NCBI RefSeq assembly: GCF_001956915.1
Contig: NZ_MLJO01000003.1
Span: 310,001-374,000 of the forward strand
Reading direction: 5' to 3'
Length of the DNA stretch: 64,000 nucleotides
Origin: Intrasporangium flavum
Lineage (GTDB): Bacteria > Actinomycetota > Actinomycetes > Actinomycetales > Dermatophilaceae
In this document: one piece after another, positions 45,070 through 53,981 of the stretch
Layout: each line of letters starts with the position of its first letter
Position numbering within the stretch: the stretch's first letter is position 1
The notes under the pieces: generated by a model
Seen by the model: only the letters and a program-made list of their open reading frames with translations
Told to the model about the DNA's origin: nothing
The model's database searches: none
Position numbers and translations under genes: made by a program

Positions 45070-46593
45070 TCAGAGCCAGCCGCGCGGGTTGACCGGGGTG
45101 CCGTCCTCGTAGACGCCGAAGTGCAGGTGGCAGCCGGTCGAGTAGCCGGTGGTGCCCGAGTAGCCGATGAGCTGCCCGCGGTTCACCGAGCCACCGAACT
45201 TCACGATGCTCGTGAGGTGGTTGTAGGTCGTGACGAGGTCGACGCCGCGGTGGATCCCGTGGTCGATGACGACCTGGTTGCCCCAGCCGCTCGCCCGCCA
45301 GCCGGCCCGGATGATGTCGCCGGGAGCCGCCGCGTAGACCGGGGTGCCGCACGGGATGCCCCAGTCGAGGCCGTCGTGGAGCATCCACTTGTGCAGCACC
45401 GGGTGCCAGCGCATCCCGAAGCCGGACGTCGTGGGCCCGTTGGCCGGGTAGGACAGGTAGTTCGACGGCGTGGAGTCGCCACTGCTGACGGGCGGCGGCA
45501 CCTTCGGCACGTAGTGCTGGCCGCGCTTCTTGGCGGCGGCGGCCTTGGCCCGCTCGGCGCGGATCTTGGCGGCGCGCTCGGCGCGGAGCTTGGCCAGGCG
45601 CTTGGCCTCGCGGATCTTGGCCTGCCGCGCGCGCTCGACGAGGATCGCCTGGAGCCGGGCGGACTCGGCCTTGGCCGCCGCGAGGTCGGCCGCCTCGTTG
45701 GCCTTCTGCTCCTTGAGGTCGGCGGCGTAGGCCACCTGCTTCTGCTTGAGCGAGTCGAGGTTGGCCTTGGCGGTGGCCGCGTTCTGGGCGGCGGTGACGG
45801 CGTTGTTCTTGGCCACGACCGCCTGGGTGCGGGCCTGGGTGGCGGCGGCGGAGGCCGACTCGGCGTTGCGCAGGGCCGCCTCGGCCTGGCGCTTGAGGTC
45901 GGCGATCTCGCCGCGCACCGCCGTGAGGTAGGCCTGCGTCGAGGTGTTGTCGGCGGTCATCGCGGCCAGCGCGTCGATGGTGTCGCTCGCGACGCTCGAG
46001 GCGGTGTCGGCCATGACGAGCTTGTCGGCGAAGTCCTGCGGCGACGTGGCGCCGAAGACGAGCCCGAGCTGCGACTGCTGGTCCGAGCCCTGGAAGACCT
46101 CGGCCGCGTAGGCGTCGAGCGCGTCCTGGCTCGTGGTCAGCTGGGTGGAGCTCTTCGTCAGCTGCTCGGTGGCCCGCGACTCGTTGGCCCTGGCCACGGC
46201 GAGCTTCTGCGCGACCTCCTCGTTGTGGGCGCGGGCGGCGGCCTCGGCGGCGATGGCGCGCTGCTCGGTGGCCTCGGCCACCTGCTGCGCCGTGACCGCA
46301 CGCGCCTGGGCCGCGAGGGCCGAGGAGACCCGCTGCTGCGCCACCGGCAGGGCCGCGTTCGTGCGCTGGAGGTTGACGTAGGCGCCGGCGAGCTTGGCGT
46401 TGGTGCCCTCGAGCTGCTGGCCGAGGTTGGCGATCTTCGCGTCGTTGCGCTTCTTCTGGTCGCTGACCGAGTCGGCCCGCGCGACGAGCGCGCTGCCGAG
46501 CGACACCGAGCACGCGACGACGAGCCCCGCGGCCGTCAGCTTGGTCGCGGCGGGCACCCTCTCGTAACGCCTCCTGAGCCACATAGGTTTCAT
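45070..46593 (-). CDS. Coiled-coil M23 peptidoglycan hydrolase, FtsEX-associated (EnvC-like)
   Basis: 507 residues from ATG 46593, with GGAGG 11 bases upstream; a second ATG at residue 4 is possible. A signal peptide spans residues 14-40 (KLTAAGLVVACSVSLGSALVARA). Residues 42-375 are Ala/Gln/Lys/Arg-rich coiled coil (SDQKKRNDAKIANLGQQLEG onward). The LytM/M23 domain covers about 400-507: TSGFGMRWHPVLHKWMLHDGLDWGIPCGTPV and TGCHLHFGVYEDG, with the zinc His and the HxH pair present, so it should be active. It is encoded directly after ftsX, the regulator that activates such coiled-coil hydrolases at division. Confidence 0.9.
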   Translation of the reverse strand: MKPMWLRRRYERVPAATKLTAAGLVVACSVSLGSALVARADSVSDQKKRNDAKIANLGQQLEGTNAKLAGAYVNLQRTNAALPVAQQRVSSALAAQARAVTAQQVAEATEQRAIAAEAAARAHNEEVAQKLAVARANESRATEQLTKSSTQLTTSQDALDAYAAEVFQGSDQQSQLGLVFGATSPQDFADKLVMADTASSVASDTIDALAAMTADNTSTQAYLTAVRGEIADLKRQAEAALRNAESASAAATQARTQAVVAKNNAVTAAQNAATAKANLDSLKQKQVAYAADLKEQKANEAADLAAAKAESARLQAILVERARQAKIREAKRLAKLRAERAAKIRAERAKAAAAKKRGQHYVPKVPPPVSSGDSTPSNYLSYPANGPTTSGFGMRWHPVLHKWMLHDGLDWGIPCGTPVYAAAPGDIIRAGWRASGWGNQVVIDHGIHRGVDLVTTYNHLTSIVKFGGSVNRGQLIGYSGTTGYSTGCHLHFGVYEDGTPVNPRGWL

Positions 46594-46724
46594 TGGTACC
46601 ACAGGCCTCCGGAGTTGGGGAGAGTTCAGGGCAAAACGCACAGGGAGGCCCGAAGGGGTCATCACCGGCGCTGCAGCCGGTCGGCGCATGCCGCGCCGCG
46701 CGGTGCGACGGCAGCGCCGGGGTC

Positions 46725-47630
46725 TCAGACGCGCAGGTAACGGCGCAGCGTGACCCAGGAGGTGACGGTCGACAACCCGATGACCCCGGCGACGATGAAC
46801 GGGGCGACGTAGAGCACGTCGGCCACCCCGATGAAGGCGGTGTCGGTCAGCGTCGTAGACAGGAACCCGACGACGCCGTAGCGCACCGTCGCCCACAGCA
46901 TCCCCATCGCGAGCACCGCGCCGAACACGCTCGCGAGCACCGTCTCCATGACGAACGGGAACCGGATCGTGAAGTTCGAGGCACCGACGAGCCGCATGAT
47001 GCCGGTCTCGCGGCGGCGGCTGAACGCGGTCTGGCGGATCGTCGTCGAGATGAGCATGACCGCCGCGAGGACCATGAGCGAGGACAGCGCGATCGCCGCC
47101 CACGACACGGTGTTCATGAAGGTGAAGAACTTCTCGAGGAGCTTCTTCTGGTCCTGGACGTCCGCGACGCCCGGCATGCCCTTGATCGAGCTCGCGACGA
47201 CGTCGAACTTGCCCGGGTCGTTGAGGTTGACCCGGTAGGAGTCGGCGAAGTACGACTCCCCCGCCCGGGCCAGCGGCGAGTTCTTGTACGTGTCCTTGAA
47301 GCGCTGGAACGCCTCGTCGCGCGACTCGTAGAAGACCTCCTTGACCGTCGGCTTGAGCGCCTCCAGCTCGGCCTTGACCGCCTGGCGCTGGGCGTCGGTC
47401 GTCGCCTCGCCGGCGCAGTTGGTGTAGCGGGTCTTCTCGGCGCAGAGCAGGACGGTGACCTGGACGCGGTCGTACCAGTAGTCCTTCATGGTGTCGACCT
47501 GGCGCTGGCCCATGAGGCCCAGGCCGAGCAGGTACATCGAGATCATCGTGACGATGACGACCGACACCGCCATCGACAGGTTGCGTCGCAGGCCGTTGGC
47601 GATCTCACCGAGCAGGAACTGGATCCTCAT
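46725..47630 (-). CDS. ftsX: Cell division membrane protein FtsX
   Basis: 301 residues from ATG 47630. It starts MRIQFLLGEIANGLRRNLSMAVSVVIVTMISMYLLGLGLM, typical FtsX with helix 1 at 22-42, a large extracellular loop (50-170) with Cys (LLCAEKTRYTNCAG), then three C-terminal helices with the MacB-like core RRRETGIMRLVGASNFTIRFPF. With FtsE it senses division and activates the extracellular hydrolase at 45070. It follows ftsE after 12 bases. Confidence 0.95.
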   Translation of the reverse strand: MRIQFLLGEIANGLRRNLSMAVSVVIVTMISMYLLGLGLMGQRQVDTMKDYWYDRVQVTVLLCAEKTRYTNCAGEATTDAQRQAVKAELEALKPTVKEVFYESRDEAFQRFKDTYKNSPLARAGESYFADSYRVNLNDPGKFDVVASSIKGMPGVADVQDQKKLLEKFFTFMNTVSWAAIALSSLMVLAAVMLISTTIRQTAFSRRRETGIMRLVGASNFTIRFPFVMETVLASVFGAVLAMGMLWATVRYGVVGFLSTTLTDTAFIGVADVLYVAPFIVAGVIGLSTVTSWVTLRRYLRV

Positions 47631-47642
47631 CGTCGCCCTCGC

Positions 47643-48557
47643 TCAGCGCTCGCTCGTGTGGACGGCCTTCTGCCGCCGGAAGATTCCCCCACGGGGGCGC
47701 GGCTCGTCGGCGTCGCGCCCGATGGGCGGCAGGCCGTCGTCGTCCGCCTGGTCGGCGTCGTAGGCGTCGGGGTCGGCGTCGTCCCAGCCGTCGGCGACGT
47801 CTGGCGCCGCCGGCGCCGACGCCGCGGCCTGCTGGGCGCGGGAGGTCTCGTCGAGCCGGACGCGCGGCATGCTGCCTGTCGTGTAGTCGCTGGCCTCGAT
47901 GTCGCTCACGAGGACGCCGTCCTTGAGCCGGATGACGCGCTTGCGCATCGCATCGACCGTGACGGTGTCGTGGGTGGCCATGACGACCGTCGTGCCGACG
48001 CGGTTGATCCGGTCGAGCAGCTGGACGATGCCGAGGCTGGTGTCGGGGTCGAGGTTGCCGGTGGGCTCGTCGGCGAGCAGGATCGCCGGCCGGTTGACGA
48101 AGGCCCGCGCGATGGCGACGCGCTGCTGCTCGCCGCCGGAGAGCTGGTGCGGCAGGCGCTTCTCCATGCCGGAGAGCCCGACGAGGTCGAGGGTCTCCGG
48201 GACGATCTGGCGGATGCGGGACCGACCGGCGCCGAGCACCTGCAGCGCGTAGGCGACGTTCTGGAAGACGGTCTTGTTCGGCAGGAGCCGGAAGTCCTGG
48301 AAGACGCAGCCGATCTCGCGGCGCAGCGCCGGCACCTTGCGGTCGGGCAGCCGGTCGAGCTCGCGGCCGGCCACGAGGATGCGGCCCGCGGTCGGGTCCT
48401 GCTCCTTCATGACGAGCTGCATCATCGTGGACTTGCCCGAGCCGGACTGCCCCACGACGAAGACGAACTCGCCGCGCTGCACCTCGAGACTGACGGCGTC
48501 GAGGGCCGGACGCGTGGTCCGCGGGTAGGTCTTCGTGACGTTCTCGAAGAGGATCAT
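47643..48557 (-). CDS. ftsE: Cell division ATP-binding protein FtsE with long C-terminal extension
   Basis: 304 residues from ATG 48557. Walker A VVGQSGSGKST, signature LSGGEQQRVAIARAFVN, Walker B ILLADEPTGNLDPDT and switch His VVMATHDTVTV are all intact. The ABC core ends near residue 228, the usual length of FtsE. About 75 further residues are acidic, Ala/Asp-rich (GWDDADPDAYDADQADDDG) and Pro/Arg-rich at the end, probably disordered. It drives FtsX to activate peptidoglycan hydrolysis at the septum. Confidence 0.95.
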   Translation of the reverse strand: MILFENVTKTYPRTTRPALDAVSLEVQRGEFVFVVGQSGSGKSTMMQLVMKEQDPTAGRILVAGRELDRLPDRKVPALRREIGCVFQDFRLLPNKTVFQNVAYALQVLGAGRSRIRQIVPETLDLVGLSGMEKRLPHQLSGGEQQRVAIARAFVNRPAILLADEPTGNLDPDTSLGIVQLLDRINRVGTTVVMATHDTVTVDAMRKRVIRLKDGVLVSDIEASDYTTGSMPRVRLDETSRAQQAAASAPAAPDVADGWDDADPDAYDADQADDDGLPPIGRDADEPRPRGGIFRRQKAVHTSER

Positions 48558-48747
48558 CGGTCGGGCCTCGGCTCCTGCGGGACTGCGTCTGGGGCGGTGG
48601 CCCGGGCCGCCGGCGTCCGCGCCCGGGTCGGGGCGCGGGCACGACGGCAGGCTGGGCCGTCTCCGAGGCTACGGGCGCCAAGGCCCCAAACCCGGGCACC
48701 CCGGGCTCACCGGGCGCGTCGGGCCCGGAGCCTGCGCGCCGGCGCGG

Positions 48748-48790
48748 GCGTCGGGCGTCTGGCGTCTGGCGTCTGGCGTCGGGGTCGGGG
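48748..48790. repeat. Short tandem repeat downstream of a secreted-protein gene
   Basis: The seven-base unit GCGTCTG occurs at 48755, 48762 and 48769, with GCGTCGG variants on both sides and GGGGTC repeats after. It lies between ftsE (start 48557) and the secreted protein ending at 48794. Confidence 0.75.
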
Positions 48791-48793
48791 TCG

Positions 48794-49315
48794 TCAGCAG
48801 ACGAGCGAGCTGAGCCCCTGCGCGGACTCGCCGCCGGAGCGCGCCAGCTTGCCCCAGCCCTGCGTGCACAGCGCGACGGTGCGCACCGGCGTCGAGTACG
48901 TGGTGCGGACGCGGGTGCCGCCGGTGACGAACCCGCGGGCCTCGGGCTCGCCGCGGACCGCGACGCCGACCATGGCCCGGTAGGCGAAGCCGCGGGCGTG
49001 GTACTGCTCCCAGACGTACACCGAGGCGAAGTTCATCCAGGCCGACCCGTGCGAGTCGGTGCACCAGCCCTTGAACTGGCGCACCGTGAAGGCCGACATG
49101 CCGAGGTCGGAGACGACCTTCTTCGTGCCGAGCTCGGTGACGGACGAGCAGGGCACGCCGGCGGCGACGACGGACGAGGCCGTGCTCGTGGTCGTGCTCG
49201 TGGTCGTGTCCGTGGCAGGAGACGTGGCGGCCCCGGCTGCAGGGGCGGCGACGGCGGAGGCGGCCAGGGCCACGGCGGTCAGGGTGAGGGCGAGGAGACG
49301 GCGGAGGGCGGACAT
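48794..49315 (-). CDS. Small secreted protein of unknown function
   Basis: 173 residues from ATG 49315. A signal peptide MSALRRLLALTLTAVALAASAVAAPAAGA is followed by a Thr/Ser-rich stretch (TDTTTSTTTSTASS). The mature domain has four Cys (VPCSSVTE, KGWCTDSHG, VALCTQGW, SLVC) that could form two disulfides and an aromatic middle (SVYVWEQYHARGFAYRAMVG). No known family. Alone between ftsE and prfB. Confidence 0.75.
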   Translation of the reverse strand: MSALRRLLALTLTAVALAASAVAAPAAGAATSPATDTTTSTTTSTASSVVAAGVPCSSVTELGTKKVVSDLGMSAFTVRQFKGWCTDSHGSAWMNFASVYVWEQYHARGFAYRAMVGVAVRGEPEARGFVTGGTRVRTTYSTPVRTVALCTQGWGKLARSGGESAQGLSSLVC

Positions 49316-49468
49316 GGAGGGGTCCTCTCGGTTCGGCGCTCGAGCGGCGGCCGCCGGGAGGCCCGTGGGCCCGGCCCGTCGGCCTGCCCACATGATGCTC
49401 CGAGGACGCGCCGCGGGCACGCCGAATCTCCTTGCCGCGCGGCCGCGCGCGCGGCAGGACCCTGCCGG

Positions 49469-50587
49469 TCAGGCCTGGGCGTCAGCCTTCTTCTGGGCGA
49501 TCTGCCAGCGGATCCCGGCCTCGATGAAGCCGTCGATGTCGCCGTCGAAGACGGCCGTCGGGTTGCCGGTCTCGAACTCGGTCCGGAGGTCCTTGACCAT
49601 CTGGTACGGGTTGAGGACGTAGGAGCGCATCTGGTCGCCCCAGCTCGCCTTGACGTCGCCGGCCATCTCCTTCTTGACCGCGGCCTCCTCGGCCTTGCGC
49701 TGGAGCAGCAGTCGCGACTGGAGCACGCGCAGGGCGGCGGCGCGGTTCTGGATCTGGGACTTCTCGTTCTGCATCGAGACGACGATGCCCGTGGGGATGT
49801 GCGTCATGCGGACGGCCGAGTCGGTCGTGTTGACGCTCTGGCCACCGGGCCCGGAGCTGCGGAAGACGTCGATCTTGAGCTCGTTCTCGGGGATGTCGAT
49901 CGAGTCGTCGCTCTCGATGAGCGGGATCACCTCGACGGCCGCGAAGCTCGTCTGGCGGCGGCCCTGGTTGTCGAACGGGCTGATCCGCACGAGGCGGTGG
50001 GTGCCGCCCTCGACGGACAGGTGACCGAAGGCGTAGGGCACATTGACCTCGAAGGTCGCCGACTTCAGGCCCGCCTCCTCGGCGTAGGAGGTGTCCATGA
50101 CCTTCGTCGAGTAGCCGTGGCGCTCGGCCCAGCGCAGGTACATGCGCATGAGCATCTCGGCGAAGTCGGCGGCGTCGACGCCACCGGCGCCGGCGCGGAT
50201 CGTCACGACGGCCTCGCGCTCGTCGTACTCGCCGGACAGCAGGGTGCGGACCTCGAGCTCGCCGACGTCCTTCTTCAGCGAGCTCAGCTCACGCTCGGCC
50301 TCGGCGAGGGTGTCGGCGTCGCCCTCCTCCTGGCCCATCTCGACGAGGACCTCGAGGTCGTCGATGCGGCTGTCCATGCCGGTGACGCGGTCGCGCTCGG
50401 AGTTGGCGCGAGAGAGGGCACTGGTGACCTGCTGCGCCGAGTCGGGGTCGTCCCACAGGTCGGGGGCGGCGGCCTGCTGCTCCAGCTCGGCGATCCTGGT
50501 CCCGAGCGCGTCGAGGTCGGTGACGGTGCGCACGGAGTCCATCGTCGCGCGCAGGTCCTTGATCTCTTGCGTGAAGTCGACAGCCAC
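49469..50587 (-). CDS. prfB: Peptide chain release factor 2
   Basis: 372 residues from GTG 50587. [25 protein letters not shown] holds the GGQ hydrolysis motif and [19 protein letters not shown] the SPF tripeptide that reads UGA and UAA. The frame runs without the in-frame stop and slippery site near codon 26 found in most prfB genes, so no programmed frameshift autoregulation is needed. That is usual in actinobacteria. It often lies upstream of ftsE in these genomes, as here. Confidence 0.96.
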   Translation of the reverse strand: MAVDFTQEIKDLRATMDSVRTVTDLDALGTRIAELEQQAAAPDLWDDPDSAQQVTSALSRANSERDRVTGMDSRIDDLEVLVEMGQEEGDADTLAEAERELSSLKKDVGELEVRTLLSGEYDEREAVVTIRAGAGGVDAADFAEMLMRMYLRWAERHGYSTKVMDTSYAEEAGLKSATFEVNVPYAFGHLSVEGGTHRLVRISPFDNQGRRQTSFAAVEVIPLIESDDSIDIPENELKIDVFRSSGPGGQSVNTTDSAVRMTHIPTGIVVSMQNEKSQIQNRAAALRVLQSRLLLQRKAEEAAVKKEMAGDVKASWGDQMRSYVLNPYQMVKDLRTEFETGNPTAVFDGDIDGFIEAGIRWQIAQKKADAQA

Positions 50588-50724
50588 GATGGGACAGCCT
50601 ACGGCAGCACGCGCCGTGCTCGTGCGGCACCGGCCACGACGGCGCCGGCACGGCTGCGCCCCGGCCGCTGCGGGAGCGACCGGGGCGCCGGGGCGAAGGG
50701 CGAAACCCTGTGTCGAGAACGGGA

Positions 50725-50759
50725 CCGGGGCCGCGAGGGGTGGGGTGTCGCGGCCCCGG
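50725..50759 (-). terminator. Hairpin terminator after the small secreted protease
   Basis: CCGGGGCCGCGA (50725-50736) pairs with TCGCGGCCCCGG (50748-50759) around 11 bases; it starts 18 bases after the protease stop in its reading direction. Confidence 0.7.
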
Positions 50760-50776
50760 CCGTTGGTGGACGGGTC

Positions 50777-51334
50777 TCAGTAGACGTTCTTCGCCATCCA
50801 CTTCAGGTCGCTGCCCGAGGGCCGCACCATGGCGGTGTTCGAGCTGACGGTCTCGTACATGATGCTCTTGGACGAGGTCGAGTGCGGCAGGCCGCCGCAG
50901 TGCCCCAGCTCGTGGCTGGCCGCGTGCTCGCCGAGCGACATCGAGGCCAGCACCGGCGACAGGCGCACGGTGCAGCCGGAGATGACGCCGCCGGAGACCG
51001 TGAGGTCGGCCGAGCCGATCGCGCCGTCGCCGGAGGTCGGGTCCTGCTTGAGGACGGTGATGTTGGCCTTGGTCGGGTCGGTCGTCATCGAGACCTTCCA
51101 CCCCGACTTGCTCCACTCCGAGACGGCCTCGGAGACCTTGAACGTCGTGCCGGTGCCCGTGGCGTCGTACACGAGGGCCGGCGCGAGCCAGTGGCCCCAG
51201 TACCCGGCGGCGACGGCGGACGCCGGGGTCCGCGAGTCGGTCTTGAGCGGCTTGGCCGCGGTGGACGTGCCGGCGGTGGCGAGGGTGAGACCGACCGTCG
51301 CGAGGGCGACGACGAGGGTGCGCTTCATGGACAT
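50777..51334 (-). CDS. Small secreted metzincin-type zinc protease
   Basis: 185 residues from ATG 51334 (a second ATG at residue 3). Signal peptide MSMKRTLVVALATVGLTLATAGTSTAA, cut near residue 27. The middle has GYWGHWLAPALVYDATGTG and SEAVSEWSKSGWKVSM, and the active site is HELGHCGGLPHS, an exact HExxHxxGxxHS metzincin consensus, followed by SIMYETVSS as a Met-turn. It is a compact matrixin-like (M10-type) domain without pro-domain cysteine switch. Probably extracellular. Confidence 0.85.
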   Translation of the reverse strand: MSMKRTLVVALATVGLTLATAGTSTAAKPLKTDSRTPASAVAAGYWGHWLAPALVYDATGTGTTFKVSEAVSEWSKSGWKVSMTTDPTKANITVLKQDPTSGDGAIGSADLTVSGGVISGCTVRLSPVLASMSLGEHAASHELGHCGGLPHSTSSKSIMYETVSSNTAMVRPSGSDLKWMAKNVY

Positions 51335-51514
51335 CTCCTGGGGGACCAGCCGCGGACGGCTGCAGGGTGACAGGGGTGCTCAGGGCCCGTGGGGGTATCG
51401 GGTCCCTTGGATGGTGCGCTCGGGGTTGCCTTTCATCCACGTTAGCCTCGTATGTCCCATTTGCCCCACGTTTTCGTAAAGTCCGCGTCTGCACCTCACG
51501 GCGTGGCGACATGA

Positions 51515-51551
51515 CGACGGCCCGGCATCATGGTTCGATGCCGGGCCGTCG
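51515..51551 (-). terminator. Hairpin terminator after the lamin-tail protein gene
   Basis: CGACGGCCCGGCATC (51515-51529) pairs perfectly with GATGCCGGGCCGTCG (51537-51551) around seven bases, 14 bases after the stop of the gene reading leftward. Confidence 0.8.
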
Positions 51552-51565
51552 CGGGTGTGTGGGCG

Positions 51566-52024
51566 TCAGCAGTAGCGGTAGCCGGCGCCCTTCGAGGTCC
51601 AGGCGCAGGAGTCGGCGAGGCTGCCGGAGGCGGTGCGCAGGTAGGCGGTGTCGCCGGTGTTGTTCCAGACGTACCAGGACCGGTTGTAGTACCGGTTCGT
51701 CGCGGTCGCCGCGCCCTTGCCGGTGCGGATCGTCACCGTCGCCCCGGCCTTGAGGGTGAAGGTCGGGAACCGGTAGGTGTAGCCGGTCTTGTCGCGCAGC
51801 GTCCACCCGGTGAGGACGCGGTTGCTGCGGGTCGTGTTCTTCAGGACGACGTACTCGCCGTTGAGGCTCGAGTTGCTGCCGGTGTCCGAGCCGGGCGAGT
51901 CGTACTGGACCTTGTAGATCATGACGGCCGGCAGGGCCTGGGCCTCGGTGGCGGCGGTGACCGGCCCGAGCAGGCCGAGGGCGATGCCCGCCGCGGCGGC
52001 GGCGACGGTGGTGCGGGTGCTCAC
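51566..52024 (-). CDS. Secreted lamin-tail-domain (LTD) protein
   Basis: 152 residues from GTG 52024. A signal peptide (TTVAAAAAGIALGLLGPVTAATEAQA) is followed by an LTD immunoglobulin-like domain: IYKVQYDSPGSDTGSNSSLNGEYVVLKNTT, LTGWTLRDKTGYTYRFPTFTL, VTIRTGKGA and WNNTGDTAYLRTASG. LTD is a small beta domain in secreted or nuclease-linked proteins, probably for binding. Nothing else is fused. Alone on its strand between the protease and the tad locus. Confidence 0.85.
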   Translation of the reverse strand: MSTRTTVAAAAAGIALGLLGPVTAATEAQALPAVMIYKVQYDSPGSDTGSNSSLNGEYVVLKNTTRSNRVLTGWTLRDKTGYTYRFPTFTLKAGATVTIRTGKGAATATNRYYNRSWYVWNNTGDTAYLRTASGSLADSCAWTSKGAGYRYC

Positions 52025-52204
52025 GGTTGCGTTCCTCGTTCGTCGGCGCGGCACGGCGGCCGCGCGTGGTGTCCGCGTCGGCCGGGTGGGGGACGACGCC
52101 TCGAGGAACCTAGGCCCGACAGCCTTGTACGCGTGGCGTTTTGGGGAAGTTCGTCGGGTTCTCGCGCTCGTGGCACGTCACCGAGGCCGGTCACCCGAGG
52201 CGGG

Positions 52205-52774
52205 TCACCCGAGGCGGGCGCGGGCGCTCGAGGTGACGGTGATGGTGACACTGCCGCCCAGCTGCTCGAGCACCCACCCGCTCATCGGGAGGGTCGCCCT
52301 CCCCTGCAGGGTGACCACCGCGGTCGAGCCGTCCGGGGAGCCGGTGCGCGGGACGAGCCGCCAGTCGGTGATGCCGTGGGGCATCGGGGTGCGCCCGAGG
52401 TGGGCACCTGCGGCCGCCTGCACGGACGCGTCGGTCAGGGCGAGGTGGTCGGGCACTCCGTCGCGGTAGGCCGACCCCTCGTCGATGGCGTCGGCGGCGT
52501 CGAGCGCCGCGGCGTCGGCGGTGTCGAGCAGCCGCATCCGGGCCAGCTGGGCCGCGGTGACGTCGACGGCACCGAGGATGAGGACGACGACGATGACGAA
52601 CAGGCCGAGGATCAGGACGCTGATCTGGCCACGGTCGCGGCCCGGGCTGTGCAGCCTGCCGCGCAGGCGCGCGAGACGGCACGCGAGGCCGCGGGCTCCT
52701 GACCGCGCGACCGCGACTGCGACGCGTCGAGGATGGACGTGGTGTCGGGCACAGAGCCGCGTGTCGACGCTCAT
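52205..52774 (-). CDS. TadG-like pilus-assembly protein (Rv3654c type)
   Basis: 189 residues from ATG 52774, overlapping the previous gene's stop by four bases. After an Arg-rich N-terminus of 45 residues it has GQISVLILGLFVIVVVLILGAVDVTAAQLARMRLLDTADAAALDAADAID, the TadG-N / secretion-neighbourhood signature: one membrane helix and a pilin-like helix. It is the last gene of the Tad locus. Likely anchored in the membrane and processed like a minor pilin. Confidence 0.85.
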   Translation of the reverse strand: MSVDTRLCARHHVHPRRVAVAVARSGARGLACRLARLRGRLHSPGRDRGQISVLILGLFVIVVVLILGAVDVTAAQLARMRLLDTADAAALDAADAIDEGSAYRDGVPDHLALTDASVQAAAGAHLGRTPMPHGITDWRLVPRTGSPDGSTAVVTLQGRATLPMSGWVLEQLGGSVTITVTSSARARLG

Positions 52775-53241
52775 CGGGCCACGAACCGGTCGACGGAGGA
52801 CACGTGGGTCGAGGTGACGGAGACCGACGACGGCACGTGGGCGGCGATGAAGTCGGGCACGAGCGGCAGCCGGACCTCGATGCGCACGTCCGAGCGGACG
52901 ACGCCCTCCGGACGCAGGCACGGCGAGCCGTCGCACGTGACGGAGACCGTGGCGTCCTCGTCGAAACCGAAGTCGCCGAAGGCGAGACGGGCCGCGGCCT
53001 CGGCGCGGGCCCTGCCGTCGGCGTCGCCGTCGGCGGTGACGAAGGCGCGTCCGGCCTCGCGGCCGGCGAGCGAGGCCGAGAACGACGCGGCCTGCAGGCG
53101 CGCCATCGTCAGCACGAGGTAGAGCAGCGGCAGCAGCAAGAGGATGCCGAGGAAGATGAACTCGATGACGGCCCGGCCGTCGTCGCGCCGGCGCAGCACT
53201 CGCGCCCGCAGCGCGCGCACCGACCGCCCGCAGCCGGTCAT
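52771..53241 (-). CDS. TadE-like minor pilin
   Basis: 156 residues from ATG 53241. DDGRAVIEFIFLGILLLLPLLYLVLTMARLQAASFSASLAGREAGRAF has the Glu at +5 of a prepilin helix and the conserved AGREAGRA of TadE-like proteins. The C-terminal part is a small extracellular domain with two Cys (VTCDGSPCLRPEG). Overlaps its neighbours by four bases on both sides, so it is in a tightly coupled operon. Confidence 0.87.
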   Translation of the reverse strand: MTGCGRSVRALRARVLRRRDDGRAVIEFIFLGILLLLPLLYLVLTMARLQAASFSASLAGREAGRAFVTADGDADGRARAEAAARLAFGDFGFDEDATVSVTCDGSPCLRPEGVVRSDVRIEVRLPLVPDFIAAHVPSSVSVTSTHVSSVDRFVAR

Positions 53242-53708
53242 GGCCGGGCCTCCTGCGCCGCGGCGGGACCCCCGCTCGCAGGGCCGCCCGGCGACACCTG
53301 CTCCTCGCTGAAGGCGCGGCCCCGCACCGTCAGGGCCTCGGAGGGCCCGAGTGGCCCGATGACCGGCAGCGGCGCCTCCACGGTGATCTCGACGACTCGG
53401 ACGCCGTCGTCCATCGTGCGCACGACGACCCCGACCTTCTGGGCGAACCGTGCGCTGAGCGAGGAGGTGATGAGCGCCTGCGTCCGGCTGACGCCGTCGG
53501 AGGGGTCGGCGTCCGCCCTGGCCGCGTAGCGGGCCCCCTCCGACGCGGCGGAGATGAGCGTGTTGCGGACGTAGAGGGCCAGGCCGATCTGGAAGACGCC
53601 GAGGGCGACGAAGAGCAGCAGGGCCGCCACCATGACGAACTCGGCGATGGCCGAGCCCCGCTCGGGCTCGGCTCGCAGCCGGCGCAGGATGCCCGGCGCC
53701 GCGGTCAC
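53238..53708 (-). CDS. TadE-like pilus-assembly protein
   Basis: 156 residues from GTG 53708, sharing GTGA with the DUF4244 stop. RGSAIAEFVMVAALLLFVALGVFQIGLALYVRNTLISAASEGARYAARAD is the TadE family prepilin-like helix with the E of AEFVM and the SEGARYAARAD core. The rest is a short extracellular domain and a Pro/Gly/Ala tail. Part of the Tad/Flp pilus machinery. Confidence 0.88.
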   Translation of the reverse strand: MTAAPGILRRLRAEPERGSAIAEFVMVAALLLFVALGVFQIGLALYVRNTLISAASEGARYAARADADPSDGVSRTQALITSSLSARFAQKVGVVVRTMDDGVRVVEITVEAPLPVIGPLGPSEALTVRGRAFSEEQVSPGGPASGGPAAAQEARP

Positions 53709-53920
53709 GGTCCTTTGACGTTGCTGATGGCGTCGCTGAACAGCTGGCCGAGCTGCGGGCCGGCGATGGCCCACAGAGCGGTGACGAGGCCGGCGGTCAT
53801 GATGGTGATGAGGACCCAGCCGGGCACGTCGCCCCGGTCGCGGGACCCTCCGAGGCGCCGCACGAGGGCCTCGGTCGTCGCGGCCTGCAGGCGCGCCCGG
53901 TGTTTCTTCAGCATGGTCAT
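53705..53920 (-). CDS. DUF4244 Flp-pilin-like protein
   Basis: 71 residues from ATG 53920. A charged N-terminus (MTMLKKHRARLQAATTEALVRRLGGSRDRGD) precedes one hydrophobic helix (VPGWVLITIMTAGLVTALWAIAGPQLGQLF), as in Flp-type major pilins; DUF4244 is the actinobacterial pilin-like family found exactly here, between tadC and tadE. It may be the pilus subunit. Its start lies 61 bases after the tadC stop. Confidence 0.85.
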   Translation of the reverse strand: MTMLKKHRARLQAATTEALVRRLGGSRDRGDVPGWVLITIMTAGLVTALWAIAGPQLGQLFSDAISNVKGP

Positions 53921-53981
53921 CTGTCTGTCCCCTGTCTGGTCGGTTCTCGGTCGTGGAGGGTGCCGGGTACGGCGCGATGCG

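Noticed and set aside
46593-48983. 796-codon plus-strand open frame opposite ftsX and ftsE
   Set aside because: High-GC shadow frame; no known motif, and the opposite strand codes FtsE and FtsX.
49469-50587. Programmed frameshift in prfB
   Set aside because: The frame is continuous from GTG through the SPF and GGQ motifs with no early TGA.
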